From a virus, in the IMG/VR virus record IMGVR_UViG_3300047354_000101, positions 1-40,003 of that record: a DNA stretch of 40,003 nucleotides. One strand, given 5' to 3'. Shown one piece after another: positions 31,912-40,003 of this stretch (within the stretch, counting starts at the first letter, position 1; every line of letters starts with the position of its first letter). The position numbers and the translations under genes were made by a program. Below the pieces are notes generated by a model that worked only from the letters and a program-made list of their open reading frames with translations, did not search any database and had not been told where the DNA came from.

Positions 31912-33224
31912 TATTCTGTTCCTCCTGCGACTGTGCCATTATTTGTAAAAGTTACGTTTGATATACCTTCAATATATTTTCCTGCGGCTCCAACTGAACC
32001 CCCTGCTCCTCCTGCATTTCCTGATGTTGTTGATGGTGTTCCCGTTGCTCCAGTAGCCCCAGCACTTCCAGCTTGACCATATCCGCCGCCAGTTCCACCA
32101 GTTCCACCTGCACCACCATTACCTGCTTGACCTGTTGAACCTGCTGAACCACCTGAACCTGCGTCACCCCCCGGTTGATTATTAAAGCCTCTTCCTAATC
32201 CACCCGCACCTCCAGCACCTCCAGTGTGTCCTGCTACTTGAGTTTGTTGTGATTGTGGAAAGGTTCTAAAAACTCTATATTGAAATCTTCTACCTACTTG
32301 AAATTGATTTTCACCTTGCTCTTTAGTTACAGGGTACATACCTCCTTGTGGTGCTCCCCTATTATAAGTATACTGACCTTGAGTAAATGATGTACGATTC
32401 AACGGACCTTCAGGAAGACTAGGAGCACCAGTAGCAGGACCAAATTGTACTCTTGATCTTCCATCTGGGTAAACTACTGAAGTACCAAGCTGAGATGGGA
32501 ATCCATAAGGAGTAAAGCGAAGAGGTGCAGGATATTGTCCAAAAGACTGTGCTGTTGCCCACGCATAGAAATTATTACCTGGGCCGAGAAAGAACGGACC
32601 TTGTGTAACAGTTTGTTGTTGTTGCTGACTTAAATCTCCACCAACACCTCCGCCACCTCCACCAGAGCCACCTCCACCTCCAGCTAACATGCTTCCATTA
32701 TTAACTAGAGTTACGGCTACTGATGCCTTAAAAGCATCTCCTCCAGGAGAACCATTACCACCAGTTCCACTATTCGCACTTCCACCAGAGCCACCTCCGC
32801 CTCCAGCACCTATTATACTACCGTTATTTGTAATAGTAATAGTTCCAGCACCACCACTATTTGCCTCAAGAGCATATTCAGAAGTGTTATTTGTGCCTAA
32901 AGTAACTGAAGAAGGTATTACAACATTTTTTGGATAATCTACTCCATAATCTGTAGACCCAAATAAACTAGATAGGTTTTGATCTGTTGCATTTGAAGAG
33001 TATGTAAATGTAAAACTTTTAGCAGTTCCATAATAATCGCTTAATTGCAATTCGCCACTTGTAGGCACATCTGCGGCATCATTAGTAGCATTGTTGTCAG
33101 GGCTTTTAGCTCTAATATTAGAACCACCTCTATATAAACTGCCTAGTGGAACTTGTCCTGAACCACCTATAAATTCAGTTCTTAAATCTGAAAACTTTAC
33201 TTGTCCAGAAGGAGTAATAGCCAT
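31911..33224 (-). CDS. Glycine-rich tail adhesin-like protein
   Basis: A 437-residue protein. Residues 1-60 are a probable fibre-attachment domain (SGQVKFSDLRTEF), about 70-135 are beta-rich, then two blocks dominated by glycine (about 137-200 and 330-415, with GGAGG, GGGGGSGG and GATGATG runs) separated by a 130-residue Gln/Pro/Phe-rich insert. This resembles phage adhesins whose glycine blocks pack as polyglycine-II sandwiches and whose inserts bind the receptor. It lies directly after the S74 fibre gene. DNA here is much more GC-rich than the cassette downstream. Confidence 0.7.
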   Translation of the reverse strand: MAITPSGQVKFSDLRTEFIGGSGQVPLGSLYRGGSNIRAKSPDNNATNDAADVPTSGELQLSDYYGTAKSFTFTYSSNATDQNLSSLFGSTDYGVDYPKNVVIPSSVTLGTNNTSEYALEANSGGAGTITITNNGSIIGAGGGGGSGGSANSGTGGNGSPGGDAFKASVAVTLVNNGSMLAGGGGGSGGGGGGVGGDLSQQQQQTVTQGPFFLGPGNNFYAWATAQSFGQYPAPLRFTPYGFPSQLGTSVVYPDGRSRVQFGPATGAPSLPEGPLNRTSFTQGQYTYNRGAPQGGMYPVTKEQGENQFQVGRRFQYRVFRTFPQSQQTQVAGHTGGAGGAGGLGRGFNNQPGGDAGSGGSAGSTGQAGNGGAGGTGGTGGGYGQAGSAGATGATGTPSTTSGNAGGAGGSVGAAGKYIEGISNVTFTNNGTVAGGTE

Positions 33225-34970
33225 TTAATTACCTCTTAATTCATTTATTTCTTGCTTGAGTTCTTTGATTGACTCAATTAATAGACCTATGATTTGGTCG
33301 TACTGTACAGTCTTATATGCTACACCATCATCCATCTTCAATGGTAACTCTTTCTCACTTACTGCACTTGGTAAAACCTTTTCTACTTCTTGTGCAATAA
33401 CACCAGCAGATTTCTTACCATCTGCTTTGTATGTGAATGTGTAACCATTTAACTGACTTACTTTGTCTGTAGCATTTTCAATCTTCTCAATGTCTGTCTT
33501 CAGTCTTTCGTCTGATACAGTTGTTGAGAAAGCAATAACGTCACCATCTGCATGGAAGTCACCATCTGATTCCATACGAAATTCTTCGCTATTATTAATA
33601 ATGTAACTAATGTTACTAGCTCCAATAGTAATTCTATCTTGGTTACTAGCACCTTCAAATTCACCACTTGATGACTGCACATTACCAGTTACATAGATGC
33701 CATCTGATGTTGTGGCTAGTTTTTGGCTGTTGTCATGATAAAGTGCTACTGCACCATCAGCAGTAAACTGACCCATAGTTTCGCCAGTATATTTTTGAAG
33801 TGATATTGCACCATTACCTCGAAGAATAAGACTACCTGTACCAGTATCGTCTATGTATGAGTGAGTACCATCGTGATAAATCTTTAGGTCTTGGCTAGAA
33901 CCTAATTGTAATATGTCATCGTCTTGTAGGCTTACATTATTGTGCATAGTTAGCTGACCACTAATATCAGCATTGCCATCTACATCAAGACTGTCTGACT
34001 GTAGTTCACCTGTGATGTCTACGCCATCTGTTTTGGTGGCGAGTTTGGAGGCGTTGTCATAATAAAGTGTTACTGCTCCATTTGAAGCAACTAAAACACC
34101 TTGTTCTCCAGTTAAACTCTGTAATCTAACAGAATCAGATGCTCTAATATATAAATTACCAGTACCAGTATCGTCTATATAACTGTTACTGCCATTGTGA
34201 TAAATCTGTAAGTCAGACCCTGCACCAAACACAGCCTTCACGTTATCACTAAAAGATAAATCACCTGATGTTTTGGTATCTGCTGCATCACTTCGTAGAA
34301 ACTGTGTACTGTCAAGGCTGTCAAGTGTAGTAGCATTGATTGAACCACTGTCAGATAAATCAGTTGAAGCGATAGTAATGTTTGCTGAACCATCAAAAGA
34401 TTGACCTGCAATAGTTCGTGCAGTTTCAAGTGTTGTGGCTGTGTCAGCATTTCCTGTCACATCACCTGTAACGTTGCCTGTAACGTTGCCTGTAAGTGTG
34501 GCAGTAATTGTACCTGCACTAAAATTACCACTGCCATCACGAGCAACAATCGTACTTGCTGTATTAGCATTAGTAGCATTTGATGTAACAGTAAATGTAC
34601 CACCTTCAGACGATACAGAACCGCTTATGCCTGTTCCTGATGTTGCACCTGCAGCCACATAGTTACCTGATGTTTTAGTTCCAAGTGTAACAGCATCGTT
34701 AGCTATCTTGTCTGTGGTCACATTTGCGTCTGCAATTTTTGCTGTTGTGATATTGGCATCTAATATTTTTGCAGTTGTTACAGCGTTACTTGCTATACCT
34801 CCCGCAGCAATCTGTGGTCCTTCACCTGATGTACCATCGTGTGAGTGTCCTGTTGTGCCATTAAAAGCACTTTGTAGGGCATCAAACTCACCATCAAGGT
34901 CTGAAGCATTAATCACGTTACCATCAGCAATATTATTTGCTGTATCATTACGAGTATATCCGTTTCCCAT
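33225..34970 (-). CDS. Tail fibre with S74 intramolecular chaperone
   Basis: A 581-residue fibre. The N-terminal part is Asp/Ala/Thr-rich with repeated TGNVTGNVTGDVTGN-type turns, the middle has two tandem ~95-residue repeats (each with IYH(N/D)G-xSYIDDTGTG), and residues 486-581 are a Peptidase_S74 chaperone starting at SDERLK, the expected self-cleavage site, ending in a coiled coil. Such chaperones fold the beta-helical trimer and are then cut off. It should recognise host surface sugars. One base separates it from the next gene. Confidence 0.9.
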   Translation of the reverse strand: MGNGYTRNDTANNIADGNVINASDLDGEFDALQSAFNGTTGHSHDGTSGEGPQIAAGGIASNAVTTAKILDANITTAKIADANVTTDKIANDAVTLGTKTSGNYVAAGATSGTGISGSVSSEGGTFTVTSNATNANTASTIVARDGSGNFSAGTITATLTGNVTGNVTGDVTGNADTATTLETARTIAGQSFDGSANITIASTDLSDSGSINATTLDSLDSTQFLRSDAADTKTSGDLSFSDNVKAVFGAGSDLQIYHNGSNSYIDDTGTGNLYIRASDSVRLQSLTGEQGVLVASNGAVTLYYDNASKLATKTDGVDITGELQSDSLDVDGNADISGQLTMHNNVSLQDDDILQLGSSQDLKIYHDGTHSYIDDTGTGSLILRGNGAISLQKYTGETMGQFTADGAVALYHDNSQKLATTSDGIYVTGNVQSSSGEFEGASNQDRITIGASNISYIINNSEEFRMESDGDFHADGDVIAFSTTVSDERLKTDIEKIENATDKVSQLNGYTFTYKADGKKSAGVIAQEVEKVLPSAVSEKELPLKMDDGVAYKTVQYDQIIGLLIESIKELKQEINELRGN

Positions 34971-34972
34971 TT

Positions 34973-36499
34973 TTATCTCCTAGCGTTGGTAATATACTGC
35001 AGGGTAGCAGCGTCTATAGTAAATGTCGTATCTACGTTTGTTTCATCAGTTTCGTATATAACAGAGACAGTAAAACCTGAACCTACTGTTTGCACTTCAT
35101 AATAACTTTGTTGTTTTCCACCAAATGTAGATGTTCCAAAAGTTCCTGAGCCGTAGATAGTCGAACCTGCCGAATCACTAGACAAAAGAATTGAATTAGG
35201 TTGAATTGAATTAGGTTGGTCAAAATCAAATTTAAGTGTTTTTCTTAAGTCAAATTCACCGTTTGCATCTAAATAAGTAGTACTCTTATATATAGTCTTA
35301 CGAACCTTTGGGTCACCTAAAGGAATAAAGGGTGTCGCAAAGGTTGCAGGTATTGGTGTTCCATCAAAACTATTTCCCTGCTCCATACGATACACATATC
35401 CATCACTTGCACCAAAATACACAAATTCATTTCGCCCATCGTATTCACTATAAGCTACGTAAACATTAAAGCCACGTAAGTCATTAAACGATAAGCCACC
35501 TTCTAGCTGAGTTGCTGCAATTCCTTTTGCTGCATCGTTTGTGTACCCTGCGTTAAAACCAAATATTCTGTACTGACTTTTTTCACGAATAACTGTACTA
35601 GTAAAACCAACGGGACTACTACTAACTAAATCTAGTATTTCAGCCTGTATTGGTTTTGATACCGCAGCAAGACTAAAGTCACCTATTCTATCTGTGGCTG
35701 AGAATAATCTTAACCCATCAGGTCCTAAAAATATAACATCGCCACCTATTTCTTGAATAGTATCTTCAGCTACACAACCTAAATCACGAGACACAGGTTG
35801 TTGTATAAAGTCAGCTACACTATTACCGTTAAGTACATTTATACTGTTTTCACTAAATATAATTAATTGCTCACGGAAAACTATTAAACCTGTAATTGTG
35901 TCTCCTATATTGAGTATACCACCCCCATTAGCAATTGTCAAGTCGTTATCTTTATAAGGTGCAGAAAAGACTAGATTTTTTCCGTTTCCAAACATTATGT
36001 GGTTTTTAAAATTTACTACAAAACTTGCACCTAATACATCTACTGGTAAAGAACTTAATTGTTCAAAGGTAGTTCCATCAAATCTGTAAGGCTTACCTGC
36101 TCCATCAACAAGCATAAGTTTTTCTGTGCCATCAAAATCATACTTTACAAATCTTACTTTACTTGAACCACCAACTGTAACACCTGCACTATTGTAAGTT
36201 GCATTGTCACTTATCTGTGTCCATCCTGACCCACTAGACCTAAATAGGTCATTTCCTCGTACAGCATATACAGCGTCACCATACCTATGAAGACCTCTAA
36301 TAAGACCTGTATTTGGAATAGTAGACGTATCAAACTTTTCATATCCTTCTACTTTTCTGTATCCGCCGAATATAGAAGGCTCAAAGTTACGCAGTATACG
36401 TGCTGAACCAGGTGCTTGAAATCCTTGCTGATAAGGAGAAAGATTTGTTATCAAGCCACCTTTAAATTCAAATGAATGGGTTTGCCATGCGTCTGCCAT
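34973..36499 (-). CDS. Tail nozzle/stabilisation protein (T7 gp12 / P22 gp10-like role)
   Basis: A 508-residue beta-rich protein with repeated blade-like strands (GDAVYAVRGNDLFR, FDGTEKLMLVDGAGKPYRFDGT, GDVIFLGPDGLRLF) that suggest a beta-propeller. Its N-terminus (FKGGLITNLSPYQQG...ARILRNFEPS) is typical of marine podovirus nozzle proteins. Together with the adaptor gene upstream it would form the tail tube through which DNA leaves. Shares a base with that gene. An internal TTGACA-N17-TATACT on the coding strand (35941-35913) may be accidental. Confidence 0.75.
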   Translation of the reverse strand: MADAWQTHSFEFKGGLITNLSPYQQGFQAPGSARILRNFEPSIFGGYRKVEGYEKFDTSTIPNTGLIRGLHRYGDAVYAVRGNDLFRSSGSGWTQISDNATYNSAGVTVGGSSKVRFVKYDFDGTEKLMLVDGAGKPYRFDGTTFEQLSSLPVDVLGASFVVNFKNHIMFGNGKNLVFSAPYKDNDLTIANGGGILNIGDTITGLIVFREQLIIFSENSINVLNGNSVADFIQQPVSRDLGCVAEDTIQEIGGDVIFLGPDGLRLFSATDRIGDFSLAAVSKPIQAEILDLVSSSPVGFTSTVIREKSQYRIFGFNAGYTNDAAKGIAATQLEGGLSFNDLRGFNVYVAYSEYDGRNEFVYFGASDGYVYRMEQGNSFDGTPIPATFATPFIPLGDPKVRKTIYKSTTYLDANGEFDLRKTLKFDFDQPNSIQPNSILLSSDSAGSTIYGSGTFGTSTFGGKQQSYYEVQTVGSGFTVSVIYETDETNVDTTFTIDAATLQYITNARR

Positions 36500-37227
36500 T
36501 AGATAACAGACCTAGAAAATCCCATCCTACCACCACCTGTATTCTGTGGTATCATTGTAGAACGCAAATAATATGTTCTGTTGATTAATACAATACGCAT
36601 ATTCTTTATACCTTCATCAAACTTTTGTTTGGCTACCATTGCGTCTTGTGAATTACCACGGAATAAATAAGCATAGTGCATTGCACCATCAACAATAATA
36701 TGTTTAAATCTTTCAGGAACAGCAGGAACATCATCGTGCAGAATTAAATCTACAGGAACACGATAGTATTCATACACAAGTGTATATGCCTTATCGGGTT
36801 CAGGAGTAAGTATATATTCTAAAGCAGGTCCATGTGCCACCATTTGTGGTACGCCACTTCTACCATTAGTATTATATTCTTGGTCTACATATTTATCTAA
36901 ATATTCTTCGTAGGCTATGATGCCTAGTTTTGTTGTTGCATTACCTAGTGTTGCGTTTTCTTTTATTCTAAAGCTATCAAAGTCAACTAGCTTTGCATCT
37001 TGAGGAAATGAGTATCTTGTTACATTAGCAGATAGTGTATCTTCTTGTTCTACATGATTAAAGGGCCAATTAAATTCATGTTGATTAATATCACGAAGAG
37101 ATGCATTGATTGCGTCTTTTACTTGAGCATAAAAACCTGTAGCAGTAGCAAAGTTACTTGATGTTAGCTCTGTTTCATTTAATCTGCGATTTACTTGATT
37201 AACAAGTTCTAAATAATTATAAGCCAT
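36499..37227 (-). CDS. Tail tubular/adaptor protein (T7 gp11, P22 gp4-like role)
   Basis: A 242-residue protein starting with YLELVNQVNRRLNETEL, then an N-W-P-F block (HEFNWPFNHVEQ) and a conserved VYEYYRVPVDL strand, all usual for the head-tail adaptor rings of marine podoviruses. It should sit between portal and nozzle. Shares a base with the genes on both sides, as expected in a tail-assembly operon. Confidence 0.78.
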   Translation of the reverse strand: MAYNYLELVNQVNRRLNETELTSSNFATATGFYAQVKDAINASLRDINQHEFNWPFNHVEQEDTLSANVTRYSFPQDAKLVDFDSFRIKENATLGNATTKLGIIAYEEYLDKYVDQEYNTNGRSGVPQMVAHGPALEYILTPEPDKAYTLVYEYYRVPVDLILHDDVPAVPERFKHIIVDGAMHYAYLFRGNSQDAMVAKQKFDEGIKNMRIVLINRTYYLRSTMIPQNTGGGRMGFSRSVI

Positions 37228-37571
37228 TAATTTTCCCTTATTCGCATCTTAACAGTTCTTTCTGCTTGACTTCCTGTACTGTCAACTATGTTGCATGTAA
37301 AAATATATTCACGATTAAGTACCCCACCACCTAAATTAATAGTGGCTACTGTATCTGTATTAGTTTGAGCTATATTTTGTATACTGTCAGTTACAGCATT
37401 AGATGACGCAGTTGTTAGTGTTTGTCCTGCAGCTAACGTTGTCTTACCTATTTCAGGTGTTTGAACTGACCATGTAACAGATGATATCGTAGCAGAATCT
37501 AAAAACCTAGACCAATCAATACTATAATCTAAACTTTCATCTGGGTCTTTTGTTGTCCAACGAAATGACAT
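37227..37571 (-). CDS. Small tail-associated protein (fibre-tail adaptor-like)
   Basis: A 114-residue beta-sandwich-like protein: FRWTTKDPDESLDYSIDW at the start, a central VTWSVQTPE strand and a C-terminal REYIFTCNIVDSTGSQAERTVKMRI block. This layout fits small Ig-like proteins called phage fibre-tail adaptors in marine phages. Identification is from memory of the pattern, so moderate. It abuts the adaptor gene. Confidence 0.65.
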   Translation of the reverse strand: MSFRWTTKDPDESLDYSIDWSRFLDSATISSVTWSVQTPEIGKTTLAAGQTLTTASSNAVTDSIQNIAQTNTDTVATINLGGGVLNREYIFTCNIVDSTGSQAERTVKMRIREN

Positions 37572-37580
37572 TAAGTTCTC

Positions 37581-38450
37581 CTATGCAGCAACTCTTCGTT
37601 CAGCCACTGTATCTTGTCTTGGTATGTACACAACTCTTTTTCTGTCATAGTCATCCGCAACAAAGTTAAAAATTATTCCTGTTATTGTAGGAGTACCAAC
37701 TGAAAATGTTCCAACCACACCTGTAAGACCTGCAGTAGTATGAAGTGTTAATGAGCCTATAGCACCCGTTGCAAATACACCTGTTGCTATTCGTTCTAGT
37801 GGTTGGTCTTCTACTTCACCAACTTGACCTACACCTTCAACACCTATTAGTGTTACAGTATTACTGTGCTCTAAAGAACCTATGCCACCTGTTGCAGATA
37901 CACTTGATACTTTTTCAGCAATATTAACCTGAACAGAACCTACTGCTGTAGTTCCTATAACGCCTGTAGCAATTGGCTCATCTACATTAGGACTTAACGT
38001 ACCTATAGAACCTGTCATAGGCGAACCTGTCACAGGAACACGGTTAATAGACCTAATACTAAGTCCTGCTGCGTTTACAGTAAATGTTCCTACAACGCCT
38101 GTAAGTTTTTCTGTTACATGGTTGGTTACAGTGTTGACAGCACCTGTAGCACTTATCCCCGTCAGATAAACATCTATATTTGGAGATACTGTGCCTACAC
38201 TAGTTGTACCAACCACACTTGAAAGTGTTACAGTATTACTATGCTCTAATGTACCTATAGAACCTGTAATAGCAGGTGTAACATTAAGTGGTTCTGTGAT
38301 GTCTACTTCAAAAGCATTTATATGTATAGTACGAGTAAGAGCAGTTGCACTTACACCTGTTATAGCAACGTCAGCAGAGACAACACCATAACTTGCAGTG
38401 CCATAGTTACCTACACCATAAATACCATCATCAGTACCGTAGAACGACAT
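37581..38450 (-). CDS. Repeat-rich beta structural protein
   Basis: A 289-residue protein built from about ten degenerate units of 20-25 residues of the form GV-ATGAIGSL--(H/N)--- with recurring VTL and VGT strands. Several units share the exact segment LEHSNTVTL. Such low-complexity beta-repeat proteins occur between capsid and tail genes in marine phages and may be head-fibre or decoration proteins. No enzyme motif. The final 25 residues are charged (YDRKRVVYIPRQD). Confidence 0.6.
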   Translation of the reverse strand: MSFYGTDDGIYGVGNYGTASYGVVSADVAITGVSATALTRTIHINAFEVDITEPLNVTPAITGSIGTLEHSNTVTLSSVVGTTSVGTVSPNIDVYLTGISATGAVNTVTNHVTEKLTGVVGTFTVNAAGLSIRSINRVPVTGSPMTGSIGTLSPNVDEPIATGVIGTTAVGSVQVNIAEKVSSVSATGGIGSLEHSNTVTLIGVEGVGQVGEVEDQPLERIATGVFATGAIGSLTLHTTAGLTGVVGTFSVGTPTITGIIFNFVADDYDRKRVVYIPRQDTVAERRVAA

Positions 38451-38461
38451 GTTCTACTCCT

Positions 38462-38899
38462 TTAAGCTATACGAACAATAGCGTTTGATGCGTTAGCAGT
38501 TGGGAACTCTATAGTTAAATCACCTGCAGTAGCAGATACCGTACCACCAAAGTCGATGACAGCGATAGCAGAGTTACTATTTGCAGTGTTATATATAATA
38601 CAACCATCAGCAGATACAGTTACGTTTGCAAATACTTCGTCAGTAAAGTCTACAGTAGCAGTTGTACCATCTGTTGCAATAGTTGCACCATCTAGTGCTT
38701 GACCACCTGCAGTATAATTTGTACCGCTTGCTTCATCAGAGTTACCTGTTACGTCAGAATAGTTAGTTGTAGCAGCACCATATGTACCTGTTGGGGATGC
38801 TTTAATAAGTGCTAGTTTAAGTGAATCAGTATCAAGGTCGTGTAAGCCACCTAGTAACTCGGACTTAAAACTTGTGCACATTGCAGTCGTGATAGCCAT
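38462..38899 (-). CDS. Small capsid/head-associated protein
   Basis: A 145-residue beta-rich protein (CTSFKSELLGGLHDLDTDSLKLALIKA at the start, then Thr/Asp/Ala strands). I recall this N-terminal pattern from many phage structural proteins encoded just after the coat gene. Probable head decoration or completion protein. It has a clear AGGAGA ribosome site and is separated from the upstream gene by a hairpin. Confidence 0.65.
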   Translation of the reverse strand: MAITTAMCTSFKSELLGGLHDLDTDSLKLALIKASPTGTYGAATTNYSDVTGNSDEASGTNYTAGGQALDGATIATDGTTATVDFTDEVFANVTVSADGCIIYNTANSNSAIAVIDFGGTVSATAGDLTIEFPTANASNAIVRIA

Positions 38900-38929
38900 T
38901 TATAATCTCCTATAATATCACATGTTGTA

Positions 38930-38953
38930 AAGGGCAACCCTAAAGCTGCCCTT
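38930..38953 (-). terminator. Hairpin between capsid genes
   Basis: AAGGGCA (38930-38936) and TGCCCTT (38947-38953) form a 7-bp perfect stem with a 10-base loop, followed on the minus strand by TTAC. It lies in the 67-base gap after the gene ending at 38967, where a partial terminator would let capsid genes be transcribed more than tail genes. The 3' arm and flank are the same 11 bases as at 1012-1022. Confidence 0.5.
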
Positions 38954-38966
38954 CACTTACATTAAG

Positions 38967-39449
38967 TTAAGCTAAAGTGTCTCTATCTACTTCGTCAGCA
39001 GACATATCACCTTGGTCACCTATATCCATCATCATTGCGTATACACGGATTTTACCTGCACTGAATGATGCACCACTACCTGCTAATAACACATCAATAG
39101 TGTCAGCAGAAGTAGAAGCAGTCAAACCTGTGATTGCAATTTGAGGAGCATAAGCACCATCGGCTGCACCATCAATATCAAAAGTTGCAACAAACTCATC
39201 AACGTCACCACCTGTAAAACCAAGTGATGCTGTTGCGTCTGTACCAGTATTCTGAGTTGCACTTTCTACAACCTGAAGACCTGCAGCCACAACAAGAGTA
39301 TTAGCTGGAATTGTGATAGCTTGAATGGTATCACCGTTAGGATTAATACTATTAGCAGTTAAGTCAATAACATTATCTATATAGTATACGTTTCTGCCTC
39401 TCTGGGAGTTGCCAGAAGCGGCTTTAAGAACAGCAGTAATATTCGCCAT
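38967..39449 (-). CDS. Capsid-associated (decoration-like) protein
   Basis: A 160-residue Thr/Ala/Gly-rich beta protein (for example TANSINPNGDTIQAITIPANTLVVAAGLQVVE-type strands) with an acidic C-terminus. It directly follows the major capsid gene by 13 bases with its own AGGGAGA ribosome site. Position and composition fit a decoration or cement protein; no family name is certain. Confidence 0.65.
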   Translation of the reverse strand: MANITAVLKAASGNSQRGRNVYYIDNVIDLTANSINPNGDTIQAITIPANTLVVAAGLQVVESATQNTGTDATASLGFTGGDVDEFVATFDIDGAADGAYAPQIAITGLTASTSADTIDVLLAGSGASFSAGKIRVYAMMMDIGDQGDMSADEVDRDTLA

Positions 39450-39462
39450 AATTCAATCTCCC

Positions 39463-40003
39463 TTACGCTAAGTGATAAGCACAAGTAGCGATTGCTTCAG
39501 GGCGAAGTATCTTTCTACCGTACAAATGCATACCACGAACAATATCAGCAAAAGAATCAGGGTCTCTATAAGTCTCTGTCTTGTTGATTTGCTCGGCAGT
39601 AGCTACTGATGAAGAATGACCAGCAACAATTATACCAAAGTCAGTAGAACTGTTAGTACCAGTATTAGATGGTCCAGTACCTATTTTTGGTAGATTGTTT
39701 GACTGATAAACCTTGAAACCATGTAGGTTGTTTAGGATTAAACCATTCTGTAGTCCAGTACCACCAAAGTCTGCATCAAATAATCTTGAATCTTCATCCT
39801 TTAGTACTTCTATAAATACAGGGTCTAATACTAACCATCTACCATTAGTGTCAACATTCTGTTGGTCTAATAGTCTTGACATTCTAGCTATAACAGTTAA
39901 TGGGTTTCTATCTCCATTAGCAGGAGCTGCAGAAGTAGCTGCACCTGTTCTTGGTAAGATAGCTACAGCATCACCTGCTGAACCACCGAAGTCTCCTGCA
40001 TCA
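39463..40003 (-). CDS. Major capsid protein, C-terminal part (P22 coat-like), cut by window edge
   Basis: The frame is open through the right edge, so only the last 179 residues are seen; the Met at 39882 is internal, because in-frame coding sequence (ending PLTVIARMSRLLDQQNV) continues upstream. The segment WLVLDP-FIEVLKDEDSRLF and the later YGRKILRPEA-A are typical of P22 gp5-type coat proteins of podoviruses, from memory. It forms the icosahedral head shell. Confidence 0.8.
   Translation of the reverse strand, partial: DAGDFGGSAGDAVAILPRTGAATSAAPANGDRNPLTVIARMSRLLDQQNVDTNGRWLVLDPVFIEVLKDEDSRLFDADFGGTGLQNGLILNNLHGFKVYQSNNLPKIGTGPSNTGTNSSTDFGIIVAGHSSSVATAEQINKTETYRDPDSFADIVRGMHLYGRKILRPEAIATCAYHLA

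Noticed and set aside
34435-34500. Short tandem repeats in the fibre gene as a possible CRISPR-like or regulatory repeat
   Set aside because: They encode TGNVTGN turns in frame; there are no spacers and no repeat outside the gene.
33256-34983. Plus-strand frames opposite the tail fibre gene
   Set aside because: Low-complexity reversals of Thr/Gly/Asp codons; no starts with ribosome sites; the S74 fibre on the minus strand explains the sequence.
35913-35941. Minus-strand TTGACA-N17-TATACT inside the nozzle gene
   Set aside because: Far from any gene start and deep inside a coding region; 11 of 12 match may be chance. Mentioned with the gene but not called a promoter.

Overview
The window looks like most of the genome of a marine, short-tailed, tailed dsDNA phage (podovirus). 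The evidence is a compact AT-rich gene layout, a T7-like replication set, a P22/T7-like tail adaptor and nozzle, very large virion-internal proteins, a P22-coat-like major capsid protein cut by the right edge, and marine-phage auxiliary genes (class II ribonucleotide reductase, MazG, a SaV-like DUF3310 protein, 2OG-Fe(II) oxygenases). A family A DNA polymerase with a DnaJ-like CxxCxGxG zinc insertion, together with class II RNR and endonuclease I, most resembles, from memory, the HMO-2011-type phages of SAR116/SAR11-like alphaproteobacteria. A tyrosine integrase suggests temperate ability or descent. No phage RNA polymerase is seen; several host-type sigma70 promoters fit that.

Layout. 1-980 has no protein gene: an extremely AT-rich stretch (about 1-560) carrying a diverged direct repeat, then a GC-richer block (about 565-870) packed with stem-loops that is probably a structured RNA. 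985-1050 is a control region of repeated hairpins with a sigma70 promoter. 1079-18339 (plus strand) is the early/middle arm: small early genes, cytosine-C5 methyltransferase, a pyrimidine-dimer-glycosylase-like protein, integrase, primase, helicase, DNA polymerase, a possible ssDNA-binding protein, a RecB/Cas4-like nuclease, endonuclease I, RNR, a GIY-YIG-like protein and MazG. Genes overlap or abut almost everywhere. Near-consensus promoters (TTGACA-N17-TATAAN) sit in the 3' ends of upstream genes before each functional block.

The two arms converge tail to tail with a 4-bp overlap at 18336-18339. 18336-40003 (minus strand, read from right to left) is the virion arm: major capsid protein, two small capsid-associated proteins, a repeat-rich protein, tail adaptor proteins, nozzle, an S74-chaperone tail fibre, a glycine-rich adhesin-like protein, an accessory cassette, a holin-like membrane protein, and five virion-internal or unknown proteins.

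The most unusual part is the accessory cassette (27722-31493): five different 2OG-Fe(II) dioxygenase-fold proteins surrounding a QueC-like PP-loop enzyme. It is more AT-rich than its neighbours, has overlapping genes, and is preceded by a perfect sigma70 consensus promoter placed so close to the first ATG that the mRNA should be nearly leaderless. It looks like a self-expressed modification module of unknown target inserted in the late operon. Terminase, portal and endolysin genes are not recognised in the window and presumably lie outside it.
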